The notes: a model not told the origin generated them from the letters alone. A stretch of DNA of 64,000 nt from Methylophilales bacterium LSUCC0135 (GCA_001704575.1 MCAW01000002.1:53220-117219), one strand, 5' to 3'. Positions 27,939 to 37,838 are shown, numbered from the stretch's first letter. Translations and numbers: made by a program.

Positions 27939-29387
27939 ATGAAACAAGGTTTACAACTCCGCTTCTCCCAGAATCTGGCACTGACGCCGCAACTGCAGCA
28001 ATCCATCCGCTTGCTGCAGCTTTCGACGCAGGAGCTCAATCAGGAACTGGAAGCGATACTGCAGGCCAACCCTTTGCTGGAGCTGGACGAAAAGAACGCC
28101 GACGGCAGCGACGCCGTCGACACCTTCATTCCTTCGAGCGCATCACAGGAAAGCGCCGGCACGCAGGAGCAGACGCGTACCGAAGAAGCCCCGGTGCAGG
28201 AAAATTTCGCCGACGATTATCTGGAATATTCCGGCAACACGCGCTGGGAAGACAACACCGGCAACGATGACGATGGCGAATATAATTTCCAGGAAGCCGC
28301 GCCGGAAACCCTGCGCGAACATCTGCTGAGCCAGCTCAAGCTGCTCACGCTGTCGGAGCGCGACCAGATGCTGGCGATGGTGCTGATCGACGCCATCAAT
28401 GAAGACGGCTACCTCGAACAGCCGCTGGAAGAGCTGGTCGCCATGTTCGAGCCGGAAGCCGAAGTCGATCTGCTCGAACTGCAGACCGCCCTCAAGCATA
28501 TCCAGAACCTCGACCCGGCCGGCGTGGGTGCTCGCAACCTGTCCGAATGCCTGGCGCTTCAGTTGCGCGCACTACCGGAACAAACAGCCATCGTCGCCCT
28601 GAGTCTGAATCTGGTACAAAACCACCTGCCGCTGCTGGCAGCGCGCGACTACGGCAAACTGCGCAAACTGCTGCAGTGCGACGACGAAGCCCTGCGTCAG
28701 GCACAGCATCTCATCACGCAACTGAATCCGCGGCCTGGCGGCGAGTTCGGCAGCATCAGCTCGGATCATTACATTCAGCACGAAATCATCGTCAAGAAAA
28801 TCAAGGGAGTCTGGATCGCCAGTCTCAATGATGATGTCGTACCCAAGCTGCGTATCAACCAGATTTACGCCGACATCCTCAAACGCAACCGCGACAGCTC
28901 GAATCAGTACCTGATGAGCCAGATGCAGGAAGCGAAGTGGATGATCAAGAACATCCAGCAACGCTTCTCGACCATTCTGCGAGTGTCGCAGGCCATCGTC
29001 GATCGCCAGCGCAACTTCTTCGAGCATGGCGAAGTGGCGATGCGGCCGCTGGTACTGCGCGAGATTGCCGATGAACTTGGCCTGCACGAATCCACCGTTT
29101 CACGGGTTACCACGCGCAAGTACATGCTCACACCACGCGGCGTTTACGAGCTCAAGTATTTCTTCGGCAGCCATGTCGCCACCGAATCCGGCGGCGCCTG
29201 TTCGGCCACCGCAATCCGCGCGCTGATCAAACAGATGATCGCCGAAGAAAATCCGAAGAAACCGTTATCGGACAACCAGATTACCGATGTACTGAGCAAA
29301 CAAGGCATCGTTGTGGCAAGACGCACCATTGCCAAATACAGGGAATCACTGCAGCTACCTGCAGCGAGCCAGCGCAAGGCGCTGTAG
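27939..29387 (+). CDS. rpoN: RNA polymerase sigma-54 factor
   Basis: A 482-residue sigma-54. The N-terminal Gln/Leu-rich region I (LALTPQLQQSIRLLQLS) binds activators and core polymerase, an acidic region II follows (about 50-120), and the C-terminal RpoN box VARRTIAKYRE is intact. Typical position after lptB and before hpf. The nearby NtrX (40.9 kb) has lost its activator ATPase, so RpoN must be driven by other activators. Confidence 0.98.
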   Translation: MKQGLQLRFSQNLALTPQLQQSIRLLQLSTQELNQELEAILQANPLLELDEKNADGSDAVDTFIPSSASQESAGTQEQTRTEEAPVQENFADDYLEYSGNTRWEDNTGNDDDGEYNFQEAAPETLREHLLSQLKLLTLSERDQMLAMVLIDAINEDGYLEQPLEELVAMFEPEAEVDLLELQTALKHIQNLDPAGVGARNLSECLALQLRALPEQTAIVALSLNLVQNHLPLLAARDYGKLRKLLQCDDEALRQAQHLITQLNPRPGGEFGSISSDHYIQHEIIVKKIKGVWIASLNDDVVPKLRINQIYADILKRNRDSSNQYLMSQMQEAKWMIKNIQQRFSTILRVSQAIVDRQRNFFEHGEVAMRPLVLREIADELGLHESTVSRVTTRKYMLTPRGVYELKYFFGSHVATESGGACSATAIRALIKQMIAEENPKKPLSDNQITDVLSKQGIVVARRTIAKYRESLQLPAASQRKAL

Positions 29388-29451
29388 TTTGACGTTTGAG
29401 TTTCAATATAACAATTAACTACTTTTTGTAGTCGTAACCAAGGAGAGCATC

Positions 29452-29778
29452 ATGAACTTGCAATTAACCGGCCATCATTTGGATGTCACCCCAGCTTTGC
29501 GTGATTACATCGAAAGCAAGCTTGCGCGCGTCAGCAACCATTTCGATCACGTCATTGATGTGAAGGTCACTCTGAGTGTAGAAAAACTGGTGCAGAAGGT
29601 GGAAGCCACCCTGCATGTGCCGGGTAACGACCTGCATGTCGAATGCTCCGACGAGAACATGTACAGCGCCATTGACATGCTGATCGACAAGCTGGATCGT
29701 CAAGTACTGAAGCACAAGGAAAAGCAGGGCGACCACCACAAGGTCAACGGTGCGCTCAAGCACCAGGCTACCGAGTAA
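29452..29778 (+). CDS. hpf: Ribosome hibernation-promoting factor (short HPF/YfiA type)
   Basis: A 108-residue single-domain protein beginning MNLQLTGHHLDVTPALRDYI, as in short HPF. It binds the 30S decoding region and helps form 100S dimers in stationary phase. AAGGAG precedes the ATG. A small ACTAC-TTTTT-GTAGT hairpin lies in the rpoN-hpf gap. In many relatives ptsN follows; here hprK is next. Confidence 0.95.
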   Translation: MNLQLTGHHLDVTPALRDYIESKLARVSNHFDHVIDVKVTLSVEKLVQKVEATLHVPGNDLHVECSDENMYSAIDMLIDKLDRQVLKHKEKQGDHHKVNGALKHQATE

Positions 29779-29851
29779 GACAACCGCCGGGTGATTTCAG
29801 ACAGGCCCATGCAGTTACGCCACTGACAGCACCCGGATGGAGAGGAAAACC

Positions 29852-30817
29852 ATGCCCGAAATCAGCGTCGATAAACTTTATCGAGACACCCGCCGCAACC
29901 TGAAACTCACCTGGGTTGCAGGGCTTGGCGGCGGCGATAACCTGCTGAGCAGCGAAACCGTCAGCAAGCCATCGCTCGCGCTGATCGGGCATCTCAATTT
30001 CGTGCACCCGAACCGCGTTCAGGTCCTGGGCTGCGCTGAAATGGACTACCTGCGCAGCCTTCACTCAAAGGAATTGCTGCAGGCGATCCAGAACCTGTTC
30101 TCGACCGACCTTGCTGCAGTGGTCGTCGCCAACGGCGAGATTCCGCCGGAAGAACTGCTGTCGGCTGCCAACGACCGCTCGACACCGTTGTTCACCACCC
30201 CGTTGCAAAGCCCGAGCCTGATGGATGTGCTGAGCCACTACCTATCGCAGGCGGTAGCCGAAACCGTCAGCTTCCACGGCGTTTTCATGGAAGTGCAGGG
30301 CTTCGGCGTGCTGCTCAAGGGGGAGCCTGCCATCGGCAAGAGCGAACTGGCACTGGAGCTGATTTCGCGCGGGCACAGACTGGTGGCGGACGACATCATC
30401 GATTTCTACAAGGTCGCCCCCGACCGGCTCGAAGGCCGTTGTCCCAAGTTGCTGGAAGACTTTCTCGAAGTGCGCGGGCTGGGTGTGCTCAATATCCGCG
30501 AGCTGTTCGGCGACAACTCGGTCAAGCCGACCAAGCCGCTTGATCTCATCATCCAGCTTGAACATGCGGAAAAGCTGGCCTCCTTCCAGCATGACCGGCT
30601 CAAAATCGCCTCGCAGCAGGAAAAAATCCTCGGCGTCAAAGTACCCAAGGTGCTTATTCCAGTCGCCGCCGGCCGCAACATCGCCGTGCTGGTTGAAGTA
30701 GCGCTGCGTAACCACATGCTGTTGCTGCGCGGCATCAACGGCACCAAGCAATTCATGCAGCGCCAGAGCCGCGAAATGAAAAAAAACATGCAAAAAAACG
30801 CACAGAAGAAAGATTGA
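29852..30817 (+). CDS. hprK: HPr kinase/phosphorylase
   Basis: HprK phosphorylates HPr at Ser46 and removes the phosphate. From the ATG at 29852 (GGAGAGG upstream; an ATG at 29837 would place its ribosome site inside the gene) it has 321 residues. Walker A is [13 protein letters not shown] near 155; [15 protein letters not shown] is the family signature. A Lys/Gln-rich tail ends the protein. It overlaps a TTG codon of rapZ by 4 bp. Confidence 0.96.
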   Translation: MPEISVDKLYRDTRRNLKLTWVAGLGGGDNLLSSETVSKPSLALIGHLNFVHPNRVQVLGCAEMDYLRSLHSKELLQAIQNLFSTDLAAVVVANGEIPPEELLSAANDRSTPLFTTPLQSPSLMDVLSHYLSQAVAETVSFHGVFMEVQGFGVLLKGEPAIGKSELALELISRGHRLVADDIIDFYKVAPDRLEGRCPKLLEDFLEVRGLGVLNIRELFGDNSVKPTKPLDLIIQLEHAEKLASFQHDRLKIASQQEKILGVKVPKVLIPVAAGRNIAVLVEVALRNHMLLLRGINGTKQFMQRQSREMKKNMQKNAQKKD

Positions 30818-30831
30818 GCGAGCCGCCGCAA

Positions 30832-31662
30832 ATGCAACTCGTCATCATCACAGGCTTATCCGGCTCGGGCAAGAGCGTCGTGCTCAAGGCCCTGGAAGAC
30901 AGCGGTTATTACTGCGTCGACAACCTGCCTGCGACCCTGCTCACCAACATTCTTCAACATCTGCACGGCCAGAAACGCGTCGCCATCAGCATGGATACCC
31001 GCAGCGAAGCGATCGAAGTGCTGCCCGATGCGATTCAGCAACTGAAACTACAGGGAGTTGAAGTCCAGCTGCTGTTTCTTGAATCCAGCGTCGAAACGCT
31101 GGTCAAACGTTTTAGCGAGACGCGCAGACGCCACCCCTTGAGTGATGCGCAGACCACCCTGGCCGAGAGCATCCGGCGCGAGCGCGAGTTGCTGGGACAA
31201 CTGGCTTACTTGGGTCACCGCGTCGACACCAGCGACCTCAGCGCCAATACCCTGCGCAACTGGGTCAAGGATTTCATCGCGCACGAGCATCAGGGGATGA
31301 CCCTGCTTTTCGCCTCCTTCGGCTTCAAGCACGGCATCCCGCTCGATGCTGATTTTGTTTTCGATGTACGGTTTCTGCCCAACCCGCACTACGACCCGGT
31401 ATTGCGCAACCTGACCGGACACGACGACGCTGTAAAAACGTTCATGGAAAATCAGCCCGAAGCACAGGCAATCTTCCAAGACATCCGCAACTTCATCGCG
31501 CGCTGGCTGCCGGCCTTCACGCGAGACAACCGCAGCTATCTGACGATCGCCATCGGCTGCACCGGCGGTCAGCACCGCTCGGTCTATTTTGTCGAAAAAC
31601 TGGCCCGCCATTTCCGCAATGAACAGCAAAAAGTGCTGATCCGGCACCGAGAACTGGAATGA
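30832..31662 (+). CDS. rapZ: RNase adapter protein RapZ
   Basis: A 276-residue P-loop protein starting [15 protein letters not shown]; a TTG at 30814 in the same frame could add six residues. The C-terminal [16 protein letters not shown] block carries conserved Cys, His and Arg residues. In E. coli RapZ delivers the sRNA GlmZ to RNase E; here only the RNA-binding/nucleotide-binding family role can be inferred. Sits between hprK and ptsA as in many betaproteobacteria. Confidence 0.95.
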   Translation: MQLVIITGLSGSGKSVVLKALEDSGYYCVDNLPATLLTNILQHLHGQKRVAISMDTRSEAIEVLPDAIQQLKLQGVEVQLLFLESSVETLVKRFSETRRRHPLSDAQTTLAESIRRERELLGQLAYLGHRVDTSDLSANTLRNWVKDFIAHEHQGMTLLFASFGFKHGIPLDADFVFDVRFLPNPHYDPVLRNLTGHDDAVKTFMENQPEAQAIFQDIRNFIARWLPAFTRDNRSYLTIAIGCTGGQHRSVYFVEKLARHFRNEQQKVLIRHRELE

Positions 31663-31719
31663 TGCGCGAGCATGAATAATGCGAACAACGGCGAAGCCAC
31701 TGGAATTCGAGGTAACAGC

Positions 31720-32112
31720 ATGATAGGAATACTGATTATTGCCCACGGCTCACTGGGAGAAAGCCTGATCCACTGCGCGAGCCATGTGATGGGCACGCGG
31801 CCGGCCTTGCTCAAACAACTCGGTGTCGGCACCCACGATGACCCCGCCACCCTGTTGCCGCAGGCGCAGAAACTCATAGAAGAACTCGACCAGGGCGACG
31901 GTGTTTTGATATTGTCGGATATCTACGGTGCCACCCCGTGCAACCTGGTTAACCGGCTGGTGATTGCCGGACGGGTGGAAGGGGTTGCCGGCGTCAACCT
32001 GCCGATGCTGGTACGCACGCTGACTTACAGAAACGGCAACCTCAGAACGCTGGTTGAAAAAGCCCTGAGCGGCGGTCGCGAAGGTGTCATTCATTTCACG
32101 GATTTAGATTAG
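31720..32112 (+). CDS. ptsA: PTS EIIA component, mannose/fructose family
   Basis: From the ATG at 31720 (GAGGTAAC upstream) the protein has 130 residues. His9 in IIAHGSLGES is the phosphorylated residue and LSDIYGATPCNL is the family's second block. No EIIB or EIIC gene is near, so this EIIA probably ends a regulatory phosphorelay and does not feed sugar uptake. Longer in-frame starts overlap nothing but lack a ribosome site. Confidence 0.94.
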   Translation: MIGILIIAHGSLGESLIHCASHVMGTRPALLKQLGVGTHDDPATLLPQAQKLIEELDQGDGVLILSDIYGATPCNLVNRLVIAGRVEGVAGVNLPMLVRTLTYRNGNLRTLVEKALSGGREGVIHFTDLD

Positions 32113-32125
32113 CAAGGCGCACACT

Positions 32126-32395
32126 ATGCTGAGACAAGAGATAGAAATCATCAACAAACTGGGGATGCACGCCCGAGCCTCCACCAAACTGACACAGACT
32201 TCAAGCCGCTACAAATGCGAAATCTGGATCGAGCGCAACAACCGCAGGGTCAATGCCAAAAGCATCATGGGCGTCATGATGCTGGCCGCCAGCAAAGGCA
32301 GCATCGTCACGCTCGAAACCTCGGGGCCGGACGAGCAGCCGGCGATGGACGCGCTGGTGGAACTGATCAACAGCCGCTTCGGTGAGCCGGAATAA
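32126..32395 (+). CDS. ptsH: Phosphocarrier protein HPr
   Basis: An 89-residue HPr. His15 in KLGMHARAS receives phosphate from EI, and Ser46 in NAKSIMGVMM is the HprK target; both fall at the standard positions. It lies 13 bp after ptsA and 252 bp before ptsI, a gap filled by a repeated sequence. Confidence 0.98.
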   Translation: MLRQEIEIINKLGMHARASTKLTQTSSRYKCEIWIERNNRRVNAKSIMGVMMLAASKGSIVTLETSGPDEQPAMDALVELINSRFGEPE

Positions 32396-32460
32396 ATTGA
32401 TCTCGTCTCAGGACATTGGCATGCGTGTCACGCATACTCAACAGCACTTGCTGCCGGACA

Positions 32461-32642
32461 CGGGCAACGCCGTATCGACAAAGCAGCGGAGCTGCAAGAT
32501 TCGCAATGACGCCAAGACCCTCTTTTCCGGCTTCCATGCGAGGCCGAGACAAGGCGCCAACGAGCGAGCGACGCAAGCAGTACATGAAGTACGATCAGGA
32601 GTGAGCGAGGCGGGCAACGCCGTATCGACGAAGCAGGGGAGC
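32461..32642. repeat. 32-bp direct repeat pair in the ptsH-ptsI gap
   Basis: CGGGCAACGCCGTATCGAC at 32461 and again at 32611, exactly 150 bp apart, continues as (A/G)AAGCAG(C/G)GGAGC: 32 bp with two mismatches. The second copy's GGGGAGC is the ribosome site of ptsI. The interior (CAAGGCGCC, then AACGAGCGAGCGACGCAAGC) looks like a dispersed betaproteobacterial intergenic repeat. It probably duplicated the ptsI leader. Confidence 0.7.
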
Positions 32643-32647
32643 CGGAA

Positions 32648-34375
32648 ATGAGTTTCAGTATGCATGGGGTTGCTGTCTCCGGCGGCATCGCCATCGGCCG
32701 CGCGCATCTGGTTTCGCATGCGCTGCTTGAGGTCGCGCATTATGTCGTGCCTGAGGGGCTGATCCCGCAGGAAATCCAGCGCTTTAACGAGGCTGTCGCC
32801 ACCGTCCGCAAGGATCTCGAAACCATCCGCCAGCAGCTGCCGGCCAACGCGCCTTCTGAGCTTGGTTCGTTCATCAATACGCATCTGATGATTCTGGCCG
32901 ACCGTGCACTTTCCGTCGCCCCGGTCGAGATCATCCAGAGTGAGCTTTGCAATGCCGAGTGGGCGCTGAAGCAGCAGATGGACGATCTGGTCGAGCAGTT
33001 CGAGCAGATCGACGATGAATATCTGCGCGAACGCAAACAGGATGTCGTTCAGGTGGTCGAGCGCGTGATCAAGGTGTTGCTCGGCCATCCCAGCCAGGCG
33101 CCGGTGTTGGAACAGGAGAGCGCCATCATTCTGGTGGCGCATGATCTTTCTCCGGCCGATACCATCCAGTTCAAGGAGCACAAGTTCGCCGCCTTCATTA
33201 CCGATGTCGGCGGTGCCACTTCGCACACAGCGATTCTGGCGCGCAGCCTCAACATTCCTTCGATTGTCGCCTTGCAGCGTTCGCGCGCCCTGATCCGCGA
33301 CGGCGAACTGATCATTGTCGATGGCAATCAGGGAGTGGTGGTCATCGACCCGGACAAGGACACGCTGGCCGAATACCGGCTGCGGCAGGAACAGTGGGAG
33401 ATCGAGCAGCAGAAGCTCAAGCGCATCAAATCGACCAAGGCCATTACGCTGGACGGCACTGCGATCGAACTGTTCGCCAACATTGAAGTACCGGCAGATG
33501 CCACCAAGGCCAAGGCTGTCGGTGCGACCGGCATCGGCCTCTACCGCACGGAATTTCTGTTCATGAACCGGCGCGAGATGCCGGATGAAGAGGAGCAATA
33601 CCTCGCCTACCGCAAGGTGGCGGAAGCCATGAAGGGCTTGCCGGTCACCATCCGCACACTGGATCTGGGTGCCGACAAGGAAATGAACCCGGATACGGTA
33701 CGCACCTGCACCAACCCGGCGCTGGGGCTGCGCGCAATCCGTCTGTGCCTGTCGGAACCGCTGATTTTCCACACGCAGCTGCGCGCCATTCTGCGCGCCT
33801 CGCATTACGGCAACATCAAGATTCTGATCCCCATGCTGTCTTCGATCAACGAGCTGCGCCAGAGCCTGCAGATGATCGAGCGTGCCAAGCTCAGCCTGCA
33901 GCGCGAAGGCCTGCATTTCGACAAAGGAATCCAGGTAGGTGGCATGATCGAAGTGCCGGCTGCCGCCTTGTGTGCCGAAGCTTTTGCGCGCGAGCTGGAT
34001 TTTCTCTCGATCGGCACCAACGACCTGATCCAGTACACGCTGGCGATCGATCGCACCGATGACACTGTCTCTCACCTCTATAACCCGCTGCACCCTGCCG
34101 TGCTTTATCTGATTGAAACCACGATCAAGGCCGGGCTGCGTGCCGGCAAATCGGTCTCGGTCTGCGGCGAAATGGCCGGCGACCCGAAACTGACGCGACT
34201 GCTGCTCGGTTTCGGCCTGCGTCATTTCTCCATGCACCCGGCACACATTCTGGCGGTCAAGCGCCAGGTGCTGCAGAGCGATCTGGCACAGTTACTGCAT
34301 GCTACCCGCAAGATTCTGGCGAGCCAGGACATCGACAAAATTGAACCTTTGTTGCAAAAACTCAATCTATCATAA
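32648..34375 (+). CDS. ptsI: PTS enzyme I
   Basis: A 575-residue PEP-protein phosphotransferase. The swivelling N-terminal domain has the active-site His in GGATSHTAILARS (near 192); the PEP-binding barrel shows TGIGLYRTEFLFMNR and FLSIGTNDLIQYTLAIDR. It phosphorylates HPr at His15. With ptsA and ptsH it completes a chain with no permease. Ribosome site GGGAGCC comes from the upstream repeat. Confidence 0.97.
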   Translation: MSFSMHGVAVSGGIAIGRAHLVSHALLEVAHYVVPEGLIPQEIQRFNEAVATVRKDLETIRQQLPANAPSELGSFINTHLMILADRALSVAPVEIIQSELCNAEWALKQQMDDLVEQFEQIDDEYLRERKQDVVQVVERVIKVLLGHPSQAPVLEQESAIILVAHDLSPADTIQFKEHKFAAFITDVGGATSHTAILARSLNIPSIVALQRSRALIRDGELIIVDGNQGVVVIDPDKDTLAEYRLRQEQWEIEQQKLKRIKSTKAITLDGTAIELFANIEVPADATKAKAVGATGIGLYRTEFLFMNRREMPDEEEQYLAYRKVAEAMKGLPVTIRTLDLGADKEMNPDTVRTCTNPALGLRAIRLCLSEPLIFHTQLRAILRASHYGNIKILIPMLSSINELRQSLQMIERAKLSLQREGLHFDKGIQVGGMIEVPAAALCAEAFARELDFLSIGTNDLIQYTLAIDRTDDTVSHLYNPLHPAVLYLIETTIKAGLRAGKSVSVCGEMAGDPKLTRLLLGFGLRHFSMHPAHILAVKRQVLQSDLAQLLHATRKILASQDIDKIEPLLQKLNLS

Positions 34376-34387
34376 GGGAGTAACGCC

Positions 34388-34729
34388 ATGTCCGAGATCA
34401 CTGCACCCGCCAATGACAACGAAAAGAACATTGCCGTCATTACGCACATCACCGGCATATTCTTCAGTATTTTTCCCGGGCTGATTGTGTGGCTGCTGAA
34501 AAAGGACGAAAGCCCGTATCTCGGCGAACAAGCCCGCGAAGCGCTCAATTTCCAGATCACGCTGCTGATCGCTTACGTGGTTTCCGGCATCCTCGTCGTC
34601 ATACTGGTAGGCTTTTTGCTGATCTGGCTGGTCTGGGTGGCCAACATCATCTTCAGCATCATCGCCGCCATTGCCGCCAGCAAGGGTGAAAACTACCGTT
34701 ACCCGTTCAGTTTACGTTTGATCAACTAG
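34388..34729 (+). CDS. DUF4870 membrane protein
   Basis: A 113-residue protein with three hydrophobic segments (about 15-36, 50-75 and 77-95) and the EQAREALNFQITLLIAYV block of DUF4870 (Tic20-like) proteins. GGGAG precedes the ATG, 12 bp after ptsI. Its TAG stop is part of the CTAG target site of the adjacent MITE-like element. Function unknown. Confidence 0.88.
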   Translation: MSEITAPANDNEKNIAVITHITGIFFSIFPGLIVWLLKKDESPYLGEQAREALNFQITLLIAYVVSGILVVILVGFLLIWLVWVANIIFSIIAAIAASKGENYRYPFSLRLIN

Positions 34730-34872
34730 GGAAACACTGATTAAATGAGTGCGCGGGATGAAGTGCAAGGCGCCCGGAACGCAACAGCCGAGACAGTATG
34801 CGTTATACGGCGAGGTTGTGAGTACCGCGCAACGCACCAATTCGCCCGCGTAACCATTTAATCAGCGTTTCC
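34730..34872. mobile_element. MITE-like element with CTAG target duplication
   Basis: A 143-bp segment with imperfect terminal inverted repeats of about 28 bp: GGAAACACTGATTAAATG at the left (34730) and the complement GGAAACGCTGATTAAATG read inward from 34872. Direct CTAG copies flank it (34726-34729 and 34873-34876), the target duplication of IS5-group elements. It encodes nothing. Insertion coincides with the TAG stop of the DUF4870 gene, which stays intact, and lies 12 bp before prlC. Confidence 0.82.
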
Positions 34873-34884
34873 CTAGAGAGATTT

Positions 34885-36921
34885 ATGACTTTAGCCAATA
34901 ACCCGCTGCTGGATTTCAGCGGCCTGCCCCGATTCAATGAAGTGAAGGCGGCGCACGTCACGCCCGCCATCGAGCTGCTGCTGGATGAAGGCCGCGCGCT
35001 GCTGCAACAGCTGGCCACCGGCACGGAAGCCCCCGACTGGGATAATTTCGTGCGCCCGCTGGAAGACATGGAAGAACGCATTTCACGCGCGTGGTCGCAG
35101 GTCGGCCACATGAATGCCGTCGTCAACAGCCCGGAACTACGCGAAGCCTACAATGCCTGCCTGCCGAAGCTGACCGATTTCTACTCGGATCTGGCACAAG
35201 ATGAACGGCTTTACGCCAAATACCGTGCGCTGCGTGAAAGCACCGGCTATGAACACCTGACGGCTGCACAGAAAAAAATCGTGGAGAACGAACTGCGTGA
35301 TTTCCGTCTCGGCGGCGCCGAACTGCCCGACGAGCAGAAAGCCCGTTTCAAGGAAATTCAGGAAGCGCTCTCCAGGCTGTCATCGCGCTTTGAAGAAAAC
35401 CTGATGGATACCACCAACGATTTCGCGCTGTTCGTTGAAGACGCCGCCGAACTGGCCGGTTTGCCTGAAGATGCGCTGCAGTCTGCGCACGAAGCCGCCG
35501 AAGCAGACGGCAAAAGCGGCTGGAAATTCACGCTGCATTTCCCCTCCTACATGCCGGTGCTGCAATACGCCAACAACCGTGCCCTGCGCGAAAAACTGTA
35601 TTACGCCTACGCCACCCGCGCTTCCGAGTTCGGCAAGCCGGAGTGGGACAACACCGCGCTGATGAAGGAAATCCTGCAACTGCGGCGCGAGGCCGCGCAC
35701 CTGCTCGGCTATGCGAATTACGCCGAAATGTCGCTCGCCACCAAGATGGCGGAATCGGCGCAGCACGTCATCGACTTTCTCGACACGCTGGCAAAACGCG
35801 CCAAACCTTTTGCCGAACGCGACATGGATGAGCTGCTGGCCTACGCGAAAAAACTCGGCATCGACGACATGCAAGCCTGGGATGTCGCCTATGTTTCTGA
35901 AAAACTGCGCGAGGAAAAATACGCCTTCTCCGATCAGGAAGTGAAGCAGTATTTCCCCGAACATAAAGTACTCGCCGGCCTGTTCAAGGTGGTTGAAACC
36001 ATCTTCGGCGTGCAGGTGAAAAAATCGCAGGCGCCGGTCTGGCACCCCGATGCCGCCTTTTACGACATCACCGGTAAATCCGGCGAACTGGTGGGCCAGT
36101 TCTACCTCGATCTCTACGCCCGCAACAACAAGCGCGGCGGCGCCTGGATGGACGAAGCCATCACGCGGCGGCGCCACGGCGAACACGTCACAACGCCAGT
36201 AGCCTTCCTCACCTGCAATTTCTCGGCACCGGTTGGCGGAAAGCCTGCCCTGTTCACGCATGATGAAGTCATCACCATGTTCCATGAATTCGGTCACGGA
36301 TTGCACCACATGCTGACGCAGGTCGAGCATTACGGCGTCTCCGGCATCAAGGGCGTGGAATGGGATGCGGTCGAACTGCCGAGCCAGTTCATGGAAAACT
36401 TCTGCTGGGAATGGGACGTGCTGAAGCACATGACCGCGCACGTCGATAGCGGCGAACCGTTACCACGCGCGCTGTTCGACAAAATGGTTGCCGCCAAGAA
36501 CTTTCAGGCCGGCATGCAGACCGTGCGGCAGATCGAATTCTCGCTGTTCGACATGCACCTGCACGGCGATTTCGACCCCGATGGCGACAAGACCCCGCTC
36601 GACCTCATCGAAGAAGTGCGCGACGCCGTTGCCGTCGTCCGCCCGCCGAAATGGAACCGCTTTCCCAACAATTTCTCGCACATTTTCGCCGGCGGCTACG
36701 CAGCAGGCTATTACAGCTACAAATGGGCCGAAGTACTCTCGGCCGATGCCTACAGCATGTTCGAAGAACACGGCGTCATGTGCGAAGAAACCGGCCGCCG
36801 CTTCTGGACCGAAATCCTCGCCATGGGCGGCTCGCGCCCGGCGCTGGAATCCTTCATCGCTTTCCGTGGGCGGGAACCGAATATTGATGCGCTGCTGCGC
36901 CATAACGGCATGACTGCATAA
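34885..36921 (+). CDS. prlC: Oligopeptidase A (M3 family)
   Basis: A 678-residue cytosolic zinc endopeptidase that clears short peptides, including cleaved signal peptides. HEFGH near residue 467 supplies zinc ligands and catalytic Glu, and ELPSQFMENFCWE the third ligand region. Its ribosome site AGAGAGA lies at the right edge of the MITE-like element, so the element sits in the promoter region. Confidence 0.97.
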   Translation: MTLANNPLLDFSGLPRFNEVKAAHVTPAIELLLDEGRALLQQLATGTEAPDWDNFVRPLEDMEERISRAWSQVGHMNAVVNSPELREAYNACLPKLTDFYSDLAQDERLYAKYRALRESTGYEHLTAAQKKIVENELRDFRLGGAELPDEQKARFKEIQEALSRLSSRFEENLMDTTNDFALFVEDAAELAGLPEDALQSAHEAAEADGKSGWKFTLHFPSYMPVLQYANNRALREKLYYAYATRASEFGKPEWDNTALMKEILQLRREAAHLLGYANYAEMSLATKMAESAQHVIDFLDTLAKRAKPFAERDMDELLAYAKKLGIDDMQAWDVAYVSEKLREEKYAFSDQEVKQYFPEHKVLAGLFKVVETIFGVQVKKSQAPVWHPDAAFYDITGKSGELVGQFYLDLYARNNKRGGAWMDEAITRRRHGEHVTTPVAFLTCNFSAPVGGKPALFTHDEVITMFHEFGHGLHHMLTQVEHYGVSGIKGVEWDAVELPSQFMENFCWEWDVLKHMTAHVDSGEPLPRALFDKMVAAKNFQAGMQTVRQIEFSLFDMHLHGDFDPDGDKTPLDLIEEVRDAVAVVRPPKWNRFPNNFSHIFAGGYAAGYYSYKWAEVLSADAYSMFEEHGVMCEETGRRFWTEILAMGGSRPALESFIAFRGREPNIDALLRHNGMTA

Positions 36922-36930
36922 TTAATTAGC

Positions 36931-36965
36931 CACAGAGCACACAGAGAGCACAGAGAAAATCTCTG
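36931..36965. repeat. CACAGAG short repeats and hairpin
   Basis: Three CACAGAG-like units follow prlC, and the last forms CAGAGA-AAA-TCTCTG (36951-36965). The pattern matches a widespread intergenic motif of many bacteria. No T-run follows the stem, so termination is uncertain. Confidence 0.5.
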
Positions 36966-36999
36966 CATTCACTATCGGATCAGAATTGTCAGGAAAAGC

Positions 37000-37767
37000 A
37001 TGCGTCTAGCCACATGGAATGTGAATTCTCTAAACGTCAGGCTGCCTCACGTCCTCGATTGGCTCGCGGCCGAAAAGCCGGATGTGCTTTGCCTGCAGGA
37101 AACCAAGCAGGAAGACGCCAAATTTCCCTATGACGTGCTGAAAGCGGCCGGTTACAACGCCATTCACAACGGCCAGAAAACATACAATGGCGTCGCCATT
37201 CTTACACCGCACGCGATGGATAATGTCAGCCTCGATATCCCCGGCCTGGCCGATGCGCAGAAGCGTGTAATCGCCGCCAGCATCCAGGGCATCCGCATTG
37301 TCTGCGCCTACATCCCCAACGGCCAGAGCATTGATTCGGACAAGTACCAATACAAGCTCGGCTGGCTGCAAGCGCTCACCAACCACCTTGCGACCGAGCT
37401 GAAACAACACCCCAAACTCGCGCTACTCGGCGATTACAACATCGCGCCGGAAGACCGCGACGTGCACGACCCCAAAGCTTGGGAAGGCCAGGTACTGGTC
37501 AGCGAACCGGAACGCGAAGCTTTCAAAAAACTACAAGCACTTGGCCTGCACGACAGCTTCAGACTGTTCGAACAACCTGAATCCAGCTTCAGCTGGTGGG
37601 ATTACCGCATGGCCGGCTTCCGCCGCAACCTCGGCCTGCGCATCGACCACATCCTCGTCAGCGAGGCGCTGAAAGCCAGCTGCCAGCGCTGCTGGATCGA
37701 CAAGGGCCCGAGAAAACTGGAGCGGCCTTCCGACCATACCCCTGTCGTGCTCGAACTGGCATCATGA
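37000..37767 (+). CDS. xthA: Exodeoxyribonuclease III
   Basis: A 255-residue exonuclease/AP endonuclease. WNVNSLNVRLPH, LQETKQ (catalytic Glu), GDYNIAPEDRDVHD and the C-terminal SDHTPVV (catalytic Asp-His) are all present. It repairs abasic sites and blocked 3' ends. AGGAAA lies before the ATG. Confidence 0.97.
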   Translation: MRLATWNVNSLNVRLPHVLDWLAAEKPDVLCLQETKQEDAKFPYDVLKAAGYNAIHNGQKTYNGVAILTPHAMDNVSLDIPGLADAQKRVIAASIQGIRIVCAYIPNGQSIDSDKYQYKLGWLQALTNHLATELKQHPKLALLGDYNIAPEDRDVHDPKAWEGQVLVSEPEREAFKKLQALGLHDSFRLFEQPESSFSWWDYRMAGFRRNLGLRIDHILVSEALKASCQRCWIDKGPRKLERPSDHTPVVLELAS

Positions 37768-37838
37768 CGGACATGCCCCTTGCGGGTATGCCTCAAGCCA
37801 TTTTCGAATCAATCATTTGATTTTAAATTAGGCAAGTC

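Noticed and set aside
32382..32651. 89-codon frame between ptsH and ptsI
   Set aside because: It is made from the repeated sequence and reads the same peptide twice; no independent coding evidence.
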